From positions 124,001 through 188,000 of the forward strand of contig JAIVFJ010000020.1 of assembly GCA_025765615.1 (NCBI GenBank): 64,000 nucleotides of DNA. Direction: 5' to 3'. The notes below the pieces were generated by a model that made no database searches, was not told where the DNA came from, and saw nothing but the letters and a program-made list of their open reading frames with translations. Source of the stretch: Zopfochytrium polystomum (Eukaryota > Chytridiomycota > Chytridiomycetes > Chytridiales > Chytridiaceae). Of the stretch, positions 32,901 through 45,290 are shown one piece after another. The position numbers were made by a program, and so were the translations under genes. Within the stretch, counting starts at the first letter, position 1, and every line of letters starts with the position of its first letter.

Positions 32901-34229
32901 ATGCTTTACAAGCTGGTTGTTCTTGGTGACGGCGGCGTCGGGAAGACCGGTAAGCACGATGAGGACGAGGAAGGGAGAATGGAAGAAGGAGAAGAAGTGG
33001 AAGAAGTAGAGCGAGCACAAGGCCTGCAACGGCTCACTGCTCGCCTTCAGAGGACGCAGTGCAGAAGGAGCCCAGGACCGTCTCAACTTGCGCCCCCTTG
33101 CTGAGATCGGCTGGACCGATCAATGGCGGCAGTCGGATCGTGCGTTGTGGACCGCCACGGCGATTTCTGTCTAGCCCTGGCGCCTCTGGTTCAACGAGCG
33201 TCGTCGCCTTCCCCGATCCGCCCACGAGCATGCAACCAACAGTTTAAGGCCGGACAGGCTGAGGTGGCTTGACGTTGCCATGCCTTGGCAGGGAAGGCCG
33301 ATCTATTCCCATGCTCGAAGCATCTGAGGCGATTTGCCTAGTCACAAACAGCTCGATGTTGATAGGGTGGGCCAGCAGGAGAAGCGGGCACATCCATCAT
33401 GCACGATTACTGACCGCAACTTATTGACTTGAACGACATCATCCAGCGCTTACGATCCAACTCTGCCTCAACCACTTTGTCGAGGTTGGTTGGCGCAGCC
33501 AGCACATTGATTCGTGCGTGAAACCTACCTAATGGCTCTTCGATTTAGACCTACGACCCAACAATCGAGGATTCCTACAGGAAGCAGGTCGTCATCGATA
33601 ATGAATCATGCATCCTCGAGGTCCTGGACACAGCAGGCCAGGAAGAGTACACTGCGTAAGCTCCACTTCTTCATTTCGGCCCTGGAACCGTTCGAAGTCA
33701 CCCATCTCACCGCTCCTTCCCTCCACGTAACGCAGCCTTCGCGATCAATGGATTCGCGACGGCGAAGGATTTGTTCTAGTCTATTCCATCACATCTCGCC
33801 CCACCTTCGAACGTATCGAGCGGTTCAAAGAGCAACTCGTTCGCGTAAAGGACTCTGAAAACATTCCTCTTGTGCTCGTCGGCAACAAGTGCGATCAGTT
33901 GCGGGATAGACAGGTGTCTCGGGACGAAGGCGCCTATGTGGCAAGAAGGCTCGGCTGCGACTTTTACGAAACGAGCGCGAAAACTTCAGTTAATGTTGAA
34001 AAGTGAGTGTCTTTCTTGTTATAATTGGCTTTCTTGGGTGTACACAGGTTCACCCTTCGAGCAATCATCTGTTTCTCCCAAATACTTACTTACTTCCGTC
34101 TGCTCTTTCTCCTTGCGCAGGGCTTTCTACAGCGTCGTGCGGATCATCCGAGCGCTGCGCGGCAACGTTGGCGGCCCAAGGCGACCCGCAGCTCGCGAGC
34201 AAAAGCAGAAGAAGTGCCAGATTCTCTGA
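32901..34229 (+). CDS. Ras-family GTPase, RasB/Ras2-like
   Basis: Five exons: 32901-32949, 33447-33484, 33549-33655, 33736-34002 and 34121-34229, totalling 570 nt (189 aa) with all phases matching. The motifs are canonical: P-loop [11 protein letters not shown], switch [13 protein letters not shown], switch [17 protein letters not shown] with the catalytic Gln, NKCD, ETSAK, and a C-terminal CQIL CaaX box after a basic hypervariable tail. The effector loop and the [15 protein letters not shown] stretch match fungal RasB-type proteins, which act in polarity and morphogenesis. Intron 1 is long (497 nt). The Asp after the first P-loop Gly is usual for this subgroup and not an activating change. 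Confidence 0.93.
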
Positions 34230-35642
34230 AAGAAAGTCTTTTCCTTCAACTCACTTTGTTCACAAGACCTCAAACGCCCTTCTGTATTGCTGCGCGAGCG
34301 GGCGTCGCGTGCGCAAAACTCGAGATCCATTCTGTCCTGCGTCCGCGCTCCGTCCTTTCTCGGAACCTTTGCCCTTCTTACAGCTTTTTTTCTCTTTCTT
34401 CTTATTGAAGAACCGGTTTGAAGGAGAACAACCCCGTTGTTCCTGTTTGGATACCACACTCCAAACGTTCAGACCAAGATCACGTCCTCGTAACGTTTAG
34501 CCCTCTTGCATAATTCTACCTTCAATCCACCCTTCCCACACGCCACCGCCGACATCATGCATTTTTTCTTTCACCAAGTTGGTTTGTCCCTCCCCGTTTC
34601 TCCTCTTAACCTCGCGAGCTTGTTCTGGTTTATCAAAACCGTCCGAGCCCGCAAGCTTATCTCGCACTAGTATTGTTTTTGGCAAGGTGCTACTATTTCG
34701 CCCCCTGCGATGCTGCTTTTGCATTATGCAGTGCGATCCGTCTTCCTTTCCCCTTATCTTTCGCCTCTCCCCCCTTCTCGACCAAAGTCGTTTTGTTTTA
34801 CAAGTCGGGCCCTCTATCATGTGGGAACTTTGCAAGGATCCCTCCCCCTCCTCTTGCAAAAGTTTCATCACCGTTTTGATGGATCTGCCTCACTTTACCA
34901 CTTCGTGTGTGTGGGTTTTTTTCTTCTCTTCCTTTTGCTTTTTATGGGAAAACGCTTCTCTACTCTACCGTCGTTTGATTTTATCTTTCTTCTCTTTTTC
35001 TTTTTTGTTTCCGACTCGCATTTATCCTTTTTTTTTTTTTTGTACCTTTCGTGCTTGCTTGCTATCTGGATTCTGCATAGAATGTAACCTGAAACTTTCT
35101 CTTTCACGGGGTGAACGGCGTGTTCCCTTTAGTCTGCTCGGACTTGGCCCTCCCCCCCTTTACCCCTACCGTGTTCCGGCAGCCGTGCGGGCTGTCAAAA
35201 CCCGCACGGGCAACAGCGTCCCTCCTAACAAAGTCGACCCAAGCCGCTCTGTGGTAATACATTGACTTGCAGTTCCTTGACGCTCCTCCACCTCAAATTT
35301 TTTTTCTCGCTGGATAGAGCATTTCGCCAAGCCTTTCTGCCGCGAGGCGTTGCCCATCAAGTTGCAAAATGGCTCCAAACTCAACCTGTTCGCCAGTACT
35401 GAAGGTGAGACTGATTGGAAAGCTACTGGGAACGTTGTTCCGCCCTTTTTTCGGTTAGTGGCGTCCCGAACAATAGTCATCTTTATGCTCGCTAGCTAAT
35501 TGACCTGTCGCTTTCACCCCTCCTATCCTTGGGGATGCCTCACAATCGCGAATGCATGTCGCCGCCGGTCCAGCAAGAATTGTGCGCGGGAGAAAAGGAC
35601 AGATGGCCAGTTTAGGTACTTCATTGGTACTGCCTTTCGGTT

Positions 35643-35686
<44 letters not shown>

Positions 35687-36098
35687 GTTTTCTCGTCTCA
35701 AACATGGCTAATTTAGTGATGAAAGGGGCAAGGGGAAGAGCTGAAAAGCTCCACATAAAACAAAAGTAAAAGGAAAATGTTGGAAGGTGGGGAAACAAAC
35801 AAAAGAAAGGTGCTCTCTCCTTTTGGCTGTCGGTGTTTGCTTTTCGCAAAGAGGTTGTTGTGTGGTTTCACAAGACATGAGCGGTGATGTTGGAGGTTTG
35901 TTTTCAGGGTTGGAGGGGAACTGGAACGGGGGTTGCGCTCTTCAACAGGTCCCGGCCGAGTTCAGAGGAAGTGAAATGCGGGGGAGGAAAGGAGAAAGCA
36001 AGTAACGGAGAAAAAAGCAAAAACAATAGGGAAGAGAACCCCCAGAAAAGAAAAACCGTAACCCACCCAGGTAAAACCTCATCCCTGACGGTCCGCAT
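34230..36098. other. Long intergenic region
   Basis: T-rich and C-rich, without a convincing ORF. It includes a T42 run at 35644-35685. It separates the convergent Ras and GT71 genes. Confidence 0.45.
35644..35685. repeat. Poly-T tract (42 nt)
   Basis: Uninterrupted T run on the plus strand. It could be the poly-A tail scar of a retroposed sequence, but no flanking gene remnant is recognisable. Confidence 0.9.
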
Positions 36099-36898
36099 CT
36101 ACCACAGGCCCTTCACGTTGTCGTCGTGCAGTTTGTCATACAGCCGGATGAAGCGCTCCGTGTGACCCGGGTGCAGCCGGTCCCAGTCCCACGTCCACAC
36201 CTTGAGCAGCTCACGCTCCTCGAACTCGTCGTCGCCGCCGGCGCCGCCGTCGCGCCGGTGCTGCGCGGCGCGGTCGGCGGATCCGGTGCCCCGCCGGTGC
36301 CGCCGCTGCACAGCGTCGGCGCTTGCGGGAGCGGCCGAGGGCACTGGGTCGGCGGCGTCGTCGTCCTGGTCCTCCTCGACAACGACGACCTCGACCTCGA
36401 CCTCGACCTCGACCACGTTCGCGTTCGCCGCGGCGTCCTCGTCTTCGGGCGGTGGGGCAACGCGGGGAACGCCCTTGCCCTTCCCCTTCCCGTCGCCGTC
36501 GTCGCCGTCCGCGCGCTTCTCGTTCGGATCCCTCTTCGTCTCCTCCTTCCTACTCTTCCGCATCTTCGCCTTCACCGTGTGGTCCACGTCGCAGCAGTGT
36601 TCGAGGTCGAACGGGTCGCCGACCCAGCGGTACCGGACGTCGGCGCCGAGGCCCGTGCGCCAGACCGGCGCGCCGCGCCCGTAGAACGGCGTCTCGGAGT
36701 CGCTCCAGACGTACGTCCGCGCGACGGCGAACGGCCGCATCGGCGCGGTCGTGTCGTTGTGCTCGCGCCGCGCGCGGCGGTCGCGCGGGTACGCGTACTT
36801 GACGCCGTTCCCGTGCATGAAGAGCGGGCGGACGGGGTGGGTCGCCCACCGCGTCGTGCTGCCCGGGAGCGGCATAATGCCGTCGGCGTAGAGCGAAC

Positions 36899-36934
<36 letters not shown>

Positions 36935-39342
36935 TGCCGCTGGATTCGCTCCCGTCCGCGGCGGCGTCGTCGTCGGCGTCCGCGCTGTCGCTGCTGGAGC
37001 CGCCGCGGACGCGCGACGCGGCACGGGCGAGCTCGGCGTCGGAGGGGTCGTAAAAGTCGTGCTGGAGCATGGAAAGGCCGCAAAAGATGCGGCCGGGTTT
37101 GAGCTGACCGAGAGTGGCAGGTGGAAGGAGGCCTTCGTGGTCCGCGTCGACTTGCGGGTGCGGGAACGGTGGAAGTGGGTTCTCGAGGGGCTCCAGTGGA
37201 ACGCCGCCGCGCGGGTTGTCCATGTCCGCAACTACGCCGACAGAGTGAAGGTAATTTGGGTTGAGGAAGAACGGAGTATCTGTCGCCGCAAAGCCCCAAA
37301 AGAAGGCTTCCTTGTCTCCCAAGAAATGCTGTTGAGGAGTGGTTGATATTTGTAATGTCAGGCAAATGAGTTTCGGCGTGCAACAATTAAAACGGCGAAA
37401 GAGGCCAAAAGGCATGCACAAACCTTGAAAAAGTACCTCGACTCTGCGCTTATGTACTCTGCGGTCTTGAGGGCCCGCCACACGCGGCGCTTGTTGAGGA
37501 CGATCTGGCCGGTCTCGAACTCCATCATCTCGCCGTTGCGCAGGTGCATGACCTCTGCGATGGCCCACATCTTGTTGTTGACAGGCCTGCGGTTGAAGTC
37601 CGGCCAGAAGAGCGCGCCGGTGCGCCTGTAGGTGTGGGTGTCGAAGAGGTAGGTGGGGTCGCGCAGGACAAAGTTGTCCGGGTCGAGGAAGAGGACGTGC
37701 TCAAAAGGGGAACGCAGGATGGAGGCGACCTTTGCGGCGCCCCATTGCCATTCGCCACTGCCCCAGTCGTGCTGCTTAATGTCGTCGTAAATGTCGACGG
37801 TGGATATGTTGTGCGAGCTTGTTGTTGATAAAAAAAAAAAAAAGCAGCACATGTATAGTGGGTGGGAGTCCGATTGTGTCAGATTTGCGCGATTGGCCGG
37901 AAGTGTCTCCGCGATGGATATCTGGTTTGTCTGTCTGTCCTGTCTGTCTGTCTGGCTGTCCCTCTCCCACTCTCTCGGTTTTTCTGTCCGGACAAGCCAG
38001 ACAAACACATGCAAACCTCATGCTGCAAAACAAACAAATAGGGGACATGCAGAGAGAGAGAGCGAGAGATAGAGAGCGAGAGATAGAGAGCGAGAGTAAG
38101 AGAGAGCGAGAGTAAGAGAGAGCGAGAGAGAGAGAGAGAGAGCGCGAGAGAGAGAGAGAGAGAGAGGAACGCCAAGACTGATATCTCGACACCCGCCGCG
38201 ATTACTACTCACCGCACCCACTCCAGCTTCTTCTCGTTGACCTGTCCGCGAACGTACGACAGCTGCATCGGCAGCGTGCATCCCAGCTCGCGCAGGTTGA
38301 GCGCCGCCAGCACAACCATCTGGATCCAGCCGTCGCTGCTGGCAAACACCACACCGCGCGACCCAGGTACCACTCCAAGCCGCCGCGCGTCGTACTTTGG
38401 GATCGACGACCGCACAAAGTTGCGCAGCAGCTGCCGGTGCCGCCGGTCCTCGTCCGTCAGCTTGATAGTCGGGAACGGCGGTTCGACCAGGAACACGGAC
38501 GACCGCACGGTCGACACAGAGAGCGGGCTCTCGTCGCCGTTGTCGTCGCTGTCGTCGTCAGGAGCTTCGCCGCGGTAGCCGCTGCTCTCTGCTTCCTCCT
38601 GCTCGTACTGCTGCTGTTGCTGCTGCCGCTCGACGTCGCTGCTGCTGCTGCCGCCGCCCTGGTGGTTCGGCTGGTGGAGGCGGTGGCTTCCTCCGGCCGT
38701 CGAGGACATCGACGTCGACCAAGACGACGGCGCTTGCAAAACAATCGCGACGCACACCAGGAACGACACCAACGCGATTGCGAGAAAGAGCGTCGAGAAC
38801 GAGAACGAGCAGTGCAAAAGTGACCGCAACCGCGAGACCACGACGCCCAGCAGCCGCCGCCGCTTCTGCTTTGGGTGGTGGTGCTGCTGCCTTGGGCTCG
38901 TCGGAGTAGTTGGGCTGGTGGGACTGGCGGGGCCAAACGGCTTGCGGTTGAATTTGGCGGCGGGATCTGAGTCCTCCAAGCTCAGAACGGCGGGGGTGCC
39001 TGTGGTGGAGTTAGTGCTGACGGCAATGAGGAGCTGCTGCTTTAAGCTGGGGGCCCTTCCGATCGATCTGTTGTCTGCGGGTGCCTCCGCCGCCGGGGCA
39101 GCCGGGGCCACAGCGGCGTAAAGTGGGGTGAGCGAATGCTGGTGGGAAAGGGGAGGAGGAGGAGGAGGTGGTGATGCTACTGGGTGTTGGGCCGGCGAGG
39201 AAGGCAGCCTGGTGGCAGGTGTGGAAGTCGACGACGACAACAACGAAGGCGATGAGGAGGAGGAGGAGGCGGACGCTGAGGATGCAAGGGTGGCGGTGGC
39301 GGCGGCGGCGGCGGCGGCGGCAGGTGGAACGGCGGCCGGCAT
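36099..39342 (-). CDS. GT71 alpha-mannosyltransferase (MNN1 family), type II membrane
   Basis: Three exons in transcription order: 39342-38213, 37817-37424 and 37328-36099, totalling 2754 nt (917 aa) with matching phases. A low-complexity cytosolic tail (Ala, Ser, Pro runs) leads to a signal-anchor near residue 185 (FSTLFLAIALVSFLVCVAIVL), then a Gln/acidic stem. The catalytic region has GVVFASSDGWIQMVVLAALNLRELG, HVLFLDPDNFVLRDPTYLFD (the DxD-type metal site) and FETGQIVLNKRRVWRAL, as in fungal alpha-1,3-mannosyltransferases that extend O- and N-glycans in the Golgi. The C-terminal half adds Gly-run and long acidic Glu/Val/Asp insertions. Intron 1 carries GA repeats (about 38050-38165). Confidence 0.88.
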
Positions 39343-39433
39343 GTCGAGCAGTCGTTACCGCAGCGTCGCCGCGTAAATACCCTGTTTGGATGTCGGGAGG
39401 TTGTTGTTGTTGTTGTTGGGGGTGTGTGAGTGA

Positions 39434-39470
<37 letters not shown>

Positions 39471-39565
39471 GTGTTGTTTGTTCGTTTTGTTTGGGGTCTG
39501 TTGGGGCTTGCCGAGAAGAGACGCGAAAGAGTCTGGAGACAGAGGCAGAGACAGAGAAAGAGAGA

Positions 39566-39598
<33 letters not shown>

Positions 39599-39981
39599 GA
39601 GATAGAGAGAGAGAGAGAGAGCCTTTGACAAACAGACTGCCACAGGGTCATGGACCTGTGAGAAGGGCCAAGAGGGCCAAGACGATAAGTCGGGACAGAC
39701 ACGTCCAACAGGAAAAACAAAAACAAAAACAAAAAAAAACAAAAAAAAAAAAGGCTTGGCAGTTGTTGGGATCCACTGGCCAGCTGAAAATAGTATCTCT
39801 TGTGGATTCTCCCTGCATTTAGCAAAGCCCTATAATCACCACTGCTGTCCATAGTTTATCTAGCACTTACTTGAAGTCAGCTGCCAATTCGAGCCAAAAG
39901 TACAAAAAGTAAATAGTAAATAGCTCACCGGAGTTGGGACTCCGCTTCCCGCAGGCAATTGAGCGCGCTTTGAGGTCCAAC

Positions 39982-40025
<44 letters not shown>

Positions 40026-40128
40026 GGACATTAACTCTTCAACTCAGGGACGTGGCGAACATAAAAAGCTCTTGGTCGTGGAAAAATGCACACGGGTCTG
40101 ATCAAAGAAAGAAGATATTTCATAAAAT
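39343..40128. other. Intergenic with GT, GA and CA repeats
   Basis: GT run at 39438-39468, GA runs at about 39569-39620 and CA run at 39983-40022. No gene seen. Confidence 0.5.
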
Positions 40129-41035
40129 ATGTCAACAGCAGTGTTGGTGCCGCTGGGCGATCCGACCTCGGATCTGCCTCCGTCACAGCCTTCCCCCCAC
40201 CAGAACCAGCATCCCGCCCTCATCACCCCGCGGTCGCTCGACCTCTCGCAACGCGTGCTCGACGCCCTCCGCGCCCGCAACGAGTCTCTCGCCGTCGCAG
40301 AGTCCCTCACGGGGGTGAGCCAAATCCCGAACCCATCCGCCTCGTCCGCGCGCTCACGCGCACACACACACTCACACACACACTCTCCCCTCAACCGTGC
40401 AACACCTTCATTTTCCTCAAAACAAGGGCCTCCTGTCCGCCAGCCTGACCCACCACGCCGGCGCCTCCGCTGCCATCCGCGGCGCCGTCGTCGCCTACAC
40501 CAACCCCGTCAAGCGCGCCCTCCTCGCCGTCCCCGCCGCCGTCCTCGACGGTCCTGGGCCCGTCTCTGCCGAATGCGCGAGCGCAATGGCCGCAGGCGTG
40601 CGCGCTGCGCTCGACGCTGACTGGGGCGTCGCGACGACGGGGTTTGCGGGGGGAAGCGGTGGCGGTGCCGGTGGAGGCGGTGGCGCTGGCGGTGCAGCTG
40701 TCGGTGGCGGTGCTGGTGCTGCCGGAAGCGGCGGCGGCGACGGCGGCGTTTCGAGGGGTGATCGTGACGGCCTGGTGTTTTTGCATGTCGCGGGGCCAGG
40801 GCCGAGTGGCGGTCAACGGGATGTCGTCGTCGATGGAGGCGAGGATGCGGTCCCCTCGCGTCACGGGCGGCGGCGGCGTCGGCGGCGAGTCGGTGGCGGG
40901 CGGCGATGCGAGTTTGGCGGGCAGTCGCGCGCGGGAAACCGCGCAGCGGCCGTCGAGGCTGCCCTGGAGATGCTGCTAGGATTCATCGAGGAGGATGAGC
41001 AGGTGGACGATGAGGTGGGGGACGCAACCATTTAG
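40129..41035 (+). CDS. CinA C-terminal domain protein (NMN deamidase-like)
   Basis: Two exons, 40129-40314 and 40427-41035 (264 aa), phase 0 junction. The CinA C-domain is recognisable: SLAVAESLTGGLLSASLTHHAG (motif split by the intron), GAVVAYTNPVKRALL, VSAECASAMAAGVRAAL, WGVATTGFAGG, and near the end AGNRAAAVEAALEMLLGF. The domain hydrolyses nicotinamide mononucleotide to the carboxylate in bacteria (PncC), part of the pyridine nucleotide cycle; the N-terminal CinA domain is absent. A Gly/Ala-rich insertion of about 50 residues interrupts the domain after FAGG, and a basic Arg/Gly stretch precedes the last helix. Activity is inferred from the family only. Confidence 0.8.
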
Positions 41036-41353
41036 TTGCTCCTTAGTGGTTTTAACACTATTGCATATAATATTAATGCCCAGTGTCGCTTTTATCTCTA
41101 ATCGTCGTTCGTTCTGGTGGATGAGGGTGATCAGAGCTAATCTTCTCCCATCAACACGATCACTCAACCTTAACTAACCCGTGCCGCCAGCTCCACGGAC
41201 TAGCAGATAAATGCGAGGCCACCACCGAAACTTCATCGTCATCTCACCCACTTCACAAGGTATATAAACCAACAGCCAACTCAACAGCAAACCTCTTTAA
41301 GAAGTCGAACGAGTGTTTCCAAAAAAAAAAAAAAAAAACACGTCCCCCTCGTC
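41036..41353. other. Intergenic with promoter of next gene
   Basis: Contains the TATA-like element at about 41260 and an A-run just upstream of the next ATG. No gene seen. Confidence 0.4.
41259..41267 (+). promoter_or_regulatory. TATA box of the small secreted protein gene
   Basis: GTATATAAAC lies about 90 bp upstream of the ATG at 41354, on the coding strand, with a short A-rich 5' leader between. Confidence 0.45.
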
Positions 41354-41650
41354 ATGAAAGCTTTAGTCGGCTCCCTGCTCCTCCTCCTCACTGCCGCCGT
41401 CCTCCTTCCCCACGCCGTCACCACTGCCAGCCCGGCGCCAGTCACCGAAGGCACGACACACCCGCCGCCGCAAAAGCACGCACCACCTCCCACCGCACCT
41501 CCACCGTCTCCCCCGCCGCCGCCGCCGCCACCGCCCGCCGACGGCGCGACGCCCCCGCCCATCCCGCTGCCGGACGCAGCGATGCCCCGCCCCCCGACGC
41601 CGCCTCCAGCGAAGAAGTCGGGTGGCAGAGTAACTCGGCAGCGGTGGTAG
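41354..41650 (+). CDS. Small secreted proline-rich protein
   Basis: Single exon, 98 aa. A clear N-terminal signal peptide (MKALVGSLLLLLTAAVLLPH, predicted cut near residues 25-27) is followed by a mature region that is almost half proline (runs of P separated by T/S/A) and a short basic tail (KKSGGRVTRQRW). There are no cysteines in the mature part. It has a TATA box, a good start context and no overlapping coding signal. It may be a cell-wall or extracellular-matrix component; there is no basis for a precise role. Confidence 0.6.
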   Translation: MKALVGSLLLLLTAAVLLPHAVTTASPAPVTEGTTHPPPQKHAPPPTAPPPSPPPPPPPPPADGATPPPIPLPDAAMPRPPTPPPAKKSGGRVTRQRW

Positions 41651-42339
41651 CGCCTTCATCGATTCGGCTTTGTACTTCTTCCCTTCCTCCTTTTTGTTCC
41701 CTTGGTTATTGGAGAGCGGCGGCAGTGTTCGACCAACAGTGGAAGGGTGGGAGTCCTTGCTTGCTTTCAGTCACACCAAGGGTTCTTCTTTTCCGGACAC
41801 GCGTCGAGTCCGAGCGGCGATCCTTCCTTGTCACACCAATCCCCCACAAAAATACAGCGCCAAAAGCGCTTCAGAAACTGACGTTCAAAAGCGCCCGATC
41901 GGGAGAAGAGGTCCCTTAAACGAGGGGCCGATGGCCCGTGCGATCAGGAGAGAGACGTTTTTTGCTTAGCCCTGCCAGGGTGTCCGAGCCGAGTCGGGTG
42001 GCCTTAAGAGCCCGCGGGCTGCGAAGACGACCGCCAATCGGGGGCCCACAGTCCTGTTTCATCATTTTTCTCATCGGGTTTTCCTTCTCTCCTTTTTTGC
42101 TCTTCTCTTTTGCAATCGTTTCCTTTGCCCTCTCTGGACTTCGAGCGGTCTGCCGCAATGCGGGAACTGCTGAGCACTTTCGACTCACACCTCCAACCCG
42201 TCATGACCCTCCCATTTTCTCGCTCAGAGACCTGCAATAAATTACAATCTGTCCTACAGTTTCCCAATTTCCAGAGCAATCGTTCTTTCCACGCGCCAGA
42301 CCTCTCCGTACCAACCATTTAAACAGTCTCCTACCGCAA
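41651..42339. other. Intergenic
   Basis: Between convergent genes. No motif-bearing ORF. Confidence 0.4.
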
Positions 42340-44013
<1,674 letters not shown>

Positions 44014-44112
44014 TGGAGCAACACTTTTTCTCTTTTGTTTTATTATGCGTTTCTCGTCGTGAGGCGCCTAACCTCATCACCTCATCCACTCGTGTATTCA
44101 TTCAATCAGAAC

Positions 44113-45181
44113 TCAGCCCATCTTGCGCACCTTGCGGTCGACGAGTACCACGTTGGAACGATTGAGCAACGCGGCCTTGTGCAGTTGCTGCTTCTTTTGG
44201 AGCACTCCGCTCTCGCCCTGCAGGATCGCCATGACCTCCTTTCCAATGCGCACCCCCATTGGGTCCCTCTTATTGCGTCCTTCAGCCGCCTCTTTGATCC
44301 AAATTATTGCTGTGCGGCCTAGAGGAGGAGTATCGAAATATCAGCGCGTGATTTCACCAACTCAATTGAAATTGAACATGTACTTAACGGCGCTGTCGCT
44401 CCGTTAATGGCGTCGGTGTCTGAATGCTCTTGGCGCCTCTCTTGAATCCAACCAGTTTGACCAACGGCTCCGCTTTTTCAATCGCCATGGCGAGCAGCAC
44501 CCTTGGGCCTAGCGGCATTCCAGTGATAATCGAAGTCGGGATGCTCGCGAGTTTCTTCTTCCCGGCATCCAGCGCTGCCGCAACCTTGTCGCTCGCTGCC
44601 TCCCGCTCTGCTGCAACCGCCACGGCCGACTCCGTTTGAATGTAGGCAAGAGCTTCGAGCACGATGCGGCGCGCAACTGATTTCTTGCCATGCTTCATAA
44701 TGTTGTTGGTAAGGGCCTCGACGACAGCAGTCAGCGTGTCGACAGAGATTTCGGGGGATACATAGGAGGCGGAAGCCGGCGAAGCTTGCTGGCTCGATTT
44801 GGCGGTGGCGGGGGTCGACGGGTTGGGTGGAGATTGGGAGGAAGACCGTCCGGCCACTGCCGGTCGCCTCTTCGGGGGTGTCGCGATGATGCTGGCACCG
44901 GAGATTGGATTTGTCACCGTGTTGGGCTTTTCTGACGAAGACTGCCTCCGCGTTGGCTGTTGCGTTCGCCCGTCGCGCGAAGGCAGTGGTGGAATCGAGT
45001 TGCTAGGTGCTGCGGAGGGTGCGACCACAAGGAGTCGCCCTGGTGCGGCATAGAACGGCACGGGCGCTAATGACTGAGCCCGTGGACAAGCCGCGGCCAA
45101 CACTATTGACGAAAGTCTGGATCGCGGTGCAGGATTCGTGACGAACGTCGAAGGCGCAAAGAGCTGCGGTCTGGCTGGCAT
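44113..45181 (-). CDS. Mitochondrial small ribosomal subunit protein uS7m
   Basis: Two exons, 45181-44389 and 44318-44113 (999 nt, 332 aa), phase 1 junction. Residues 1-160 are a Pro/Ser/Arg-rich, largely unstructured extension whose start is a plausible mitochondrial presequence (MPARPQLFAPSTFV). The uS7 fold follows: VVEALTNNIMKHGKKSVARRIVLEAL, then PLVKLVGFKRGAKSIQTPTPL, and after the intron AIIWIKEAAEGRNKRDPMG with a C-terminal helix ending VDRKVRKMG. uS7 nucleates the head of the small subunit. It is divergently transcribed from the metaxin gene; the start codons lie 109 bp apart. Confidence 0.9.
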
Positions 45182-45290
45182 TGGGGTGCGAATGTGGAAG
45201 GAAAGCGCCGTGGTAGTCGCGACTCGGTGTTCTCCTTCTGGAGTTGATGACAGACCGTCCTTGTCAAAACAACTCTATTGTCAAAATCTA

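Noticed and set aside
32901..32949. Activating G12-type change in the Ras P-loop
   Set aside because: The GDGGVGKT sequence has Asp at the position before Gly12; this is the normal residue in RasB-type proteins as I recall them.
35644..35685. Poly-A tail of a retrotransposon or processed pseudogene
   Set aside because: No reverse transcriptase, target-site duplication or gene remnant could be seen beside this T run or the one at 53023-53067.
36126..37346. 406-aa plus-strand frame
   Set aside because: Antisense of the GT71 catalytic and C-terminal exon, which has clear family motifs on the minus strand.
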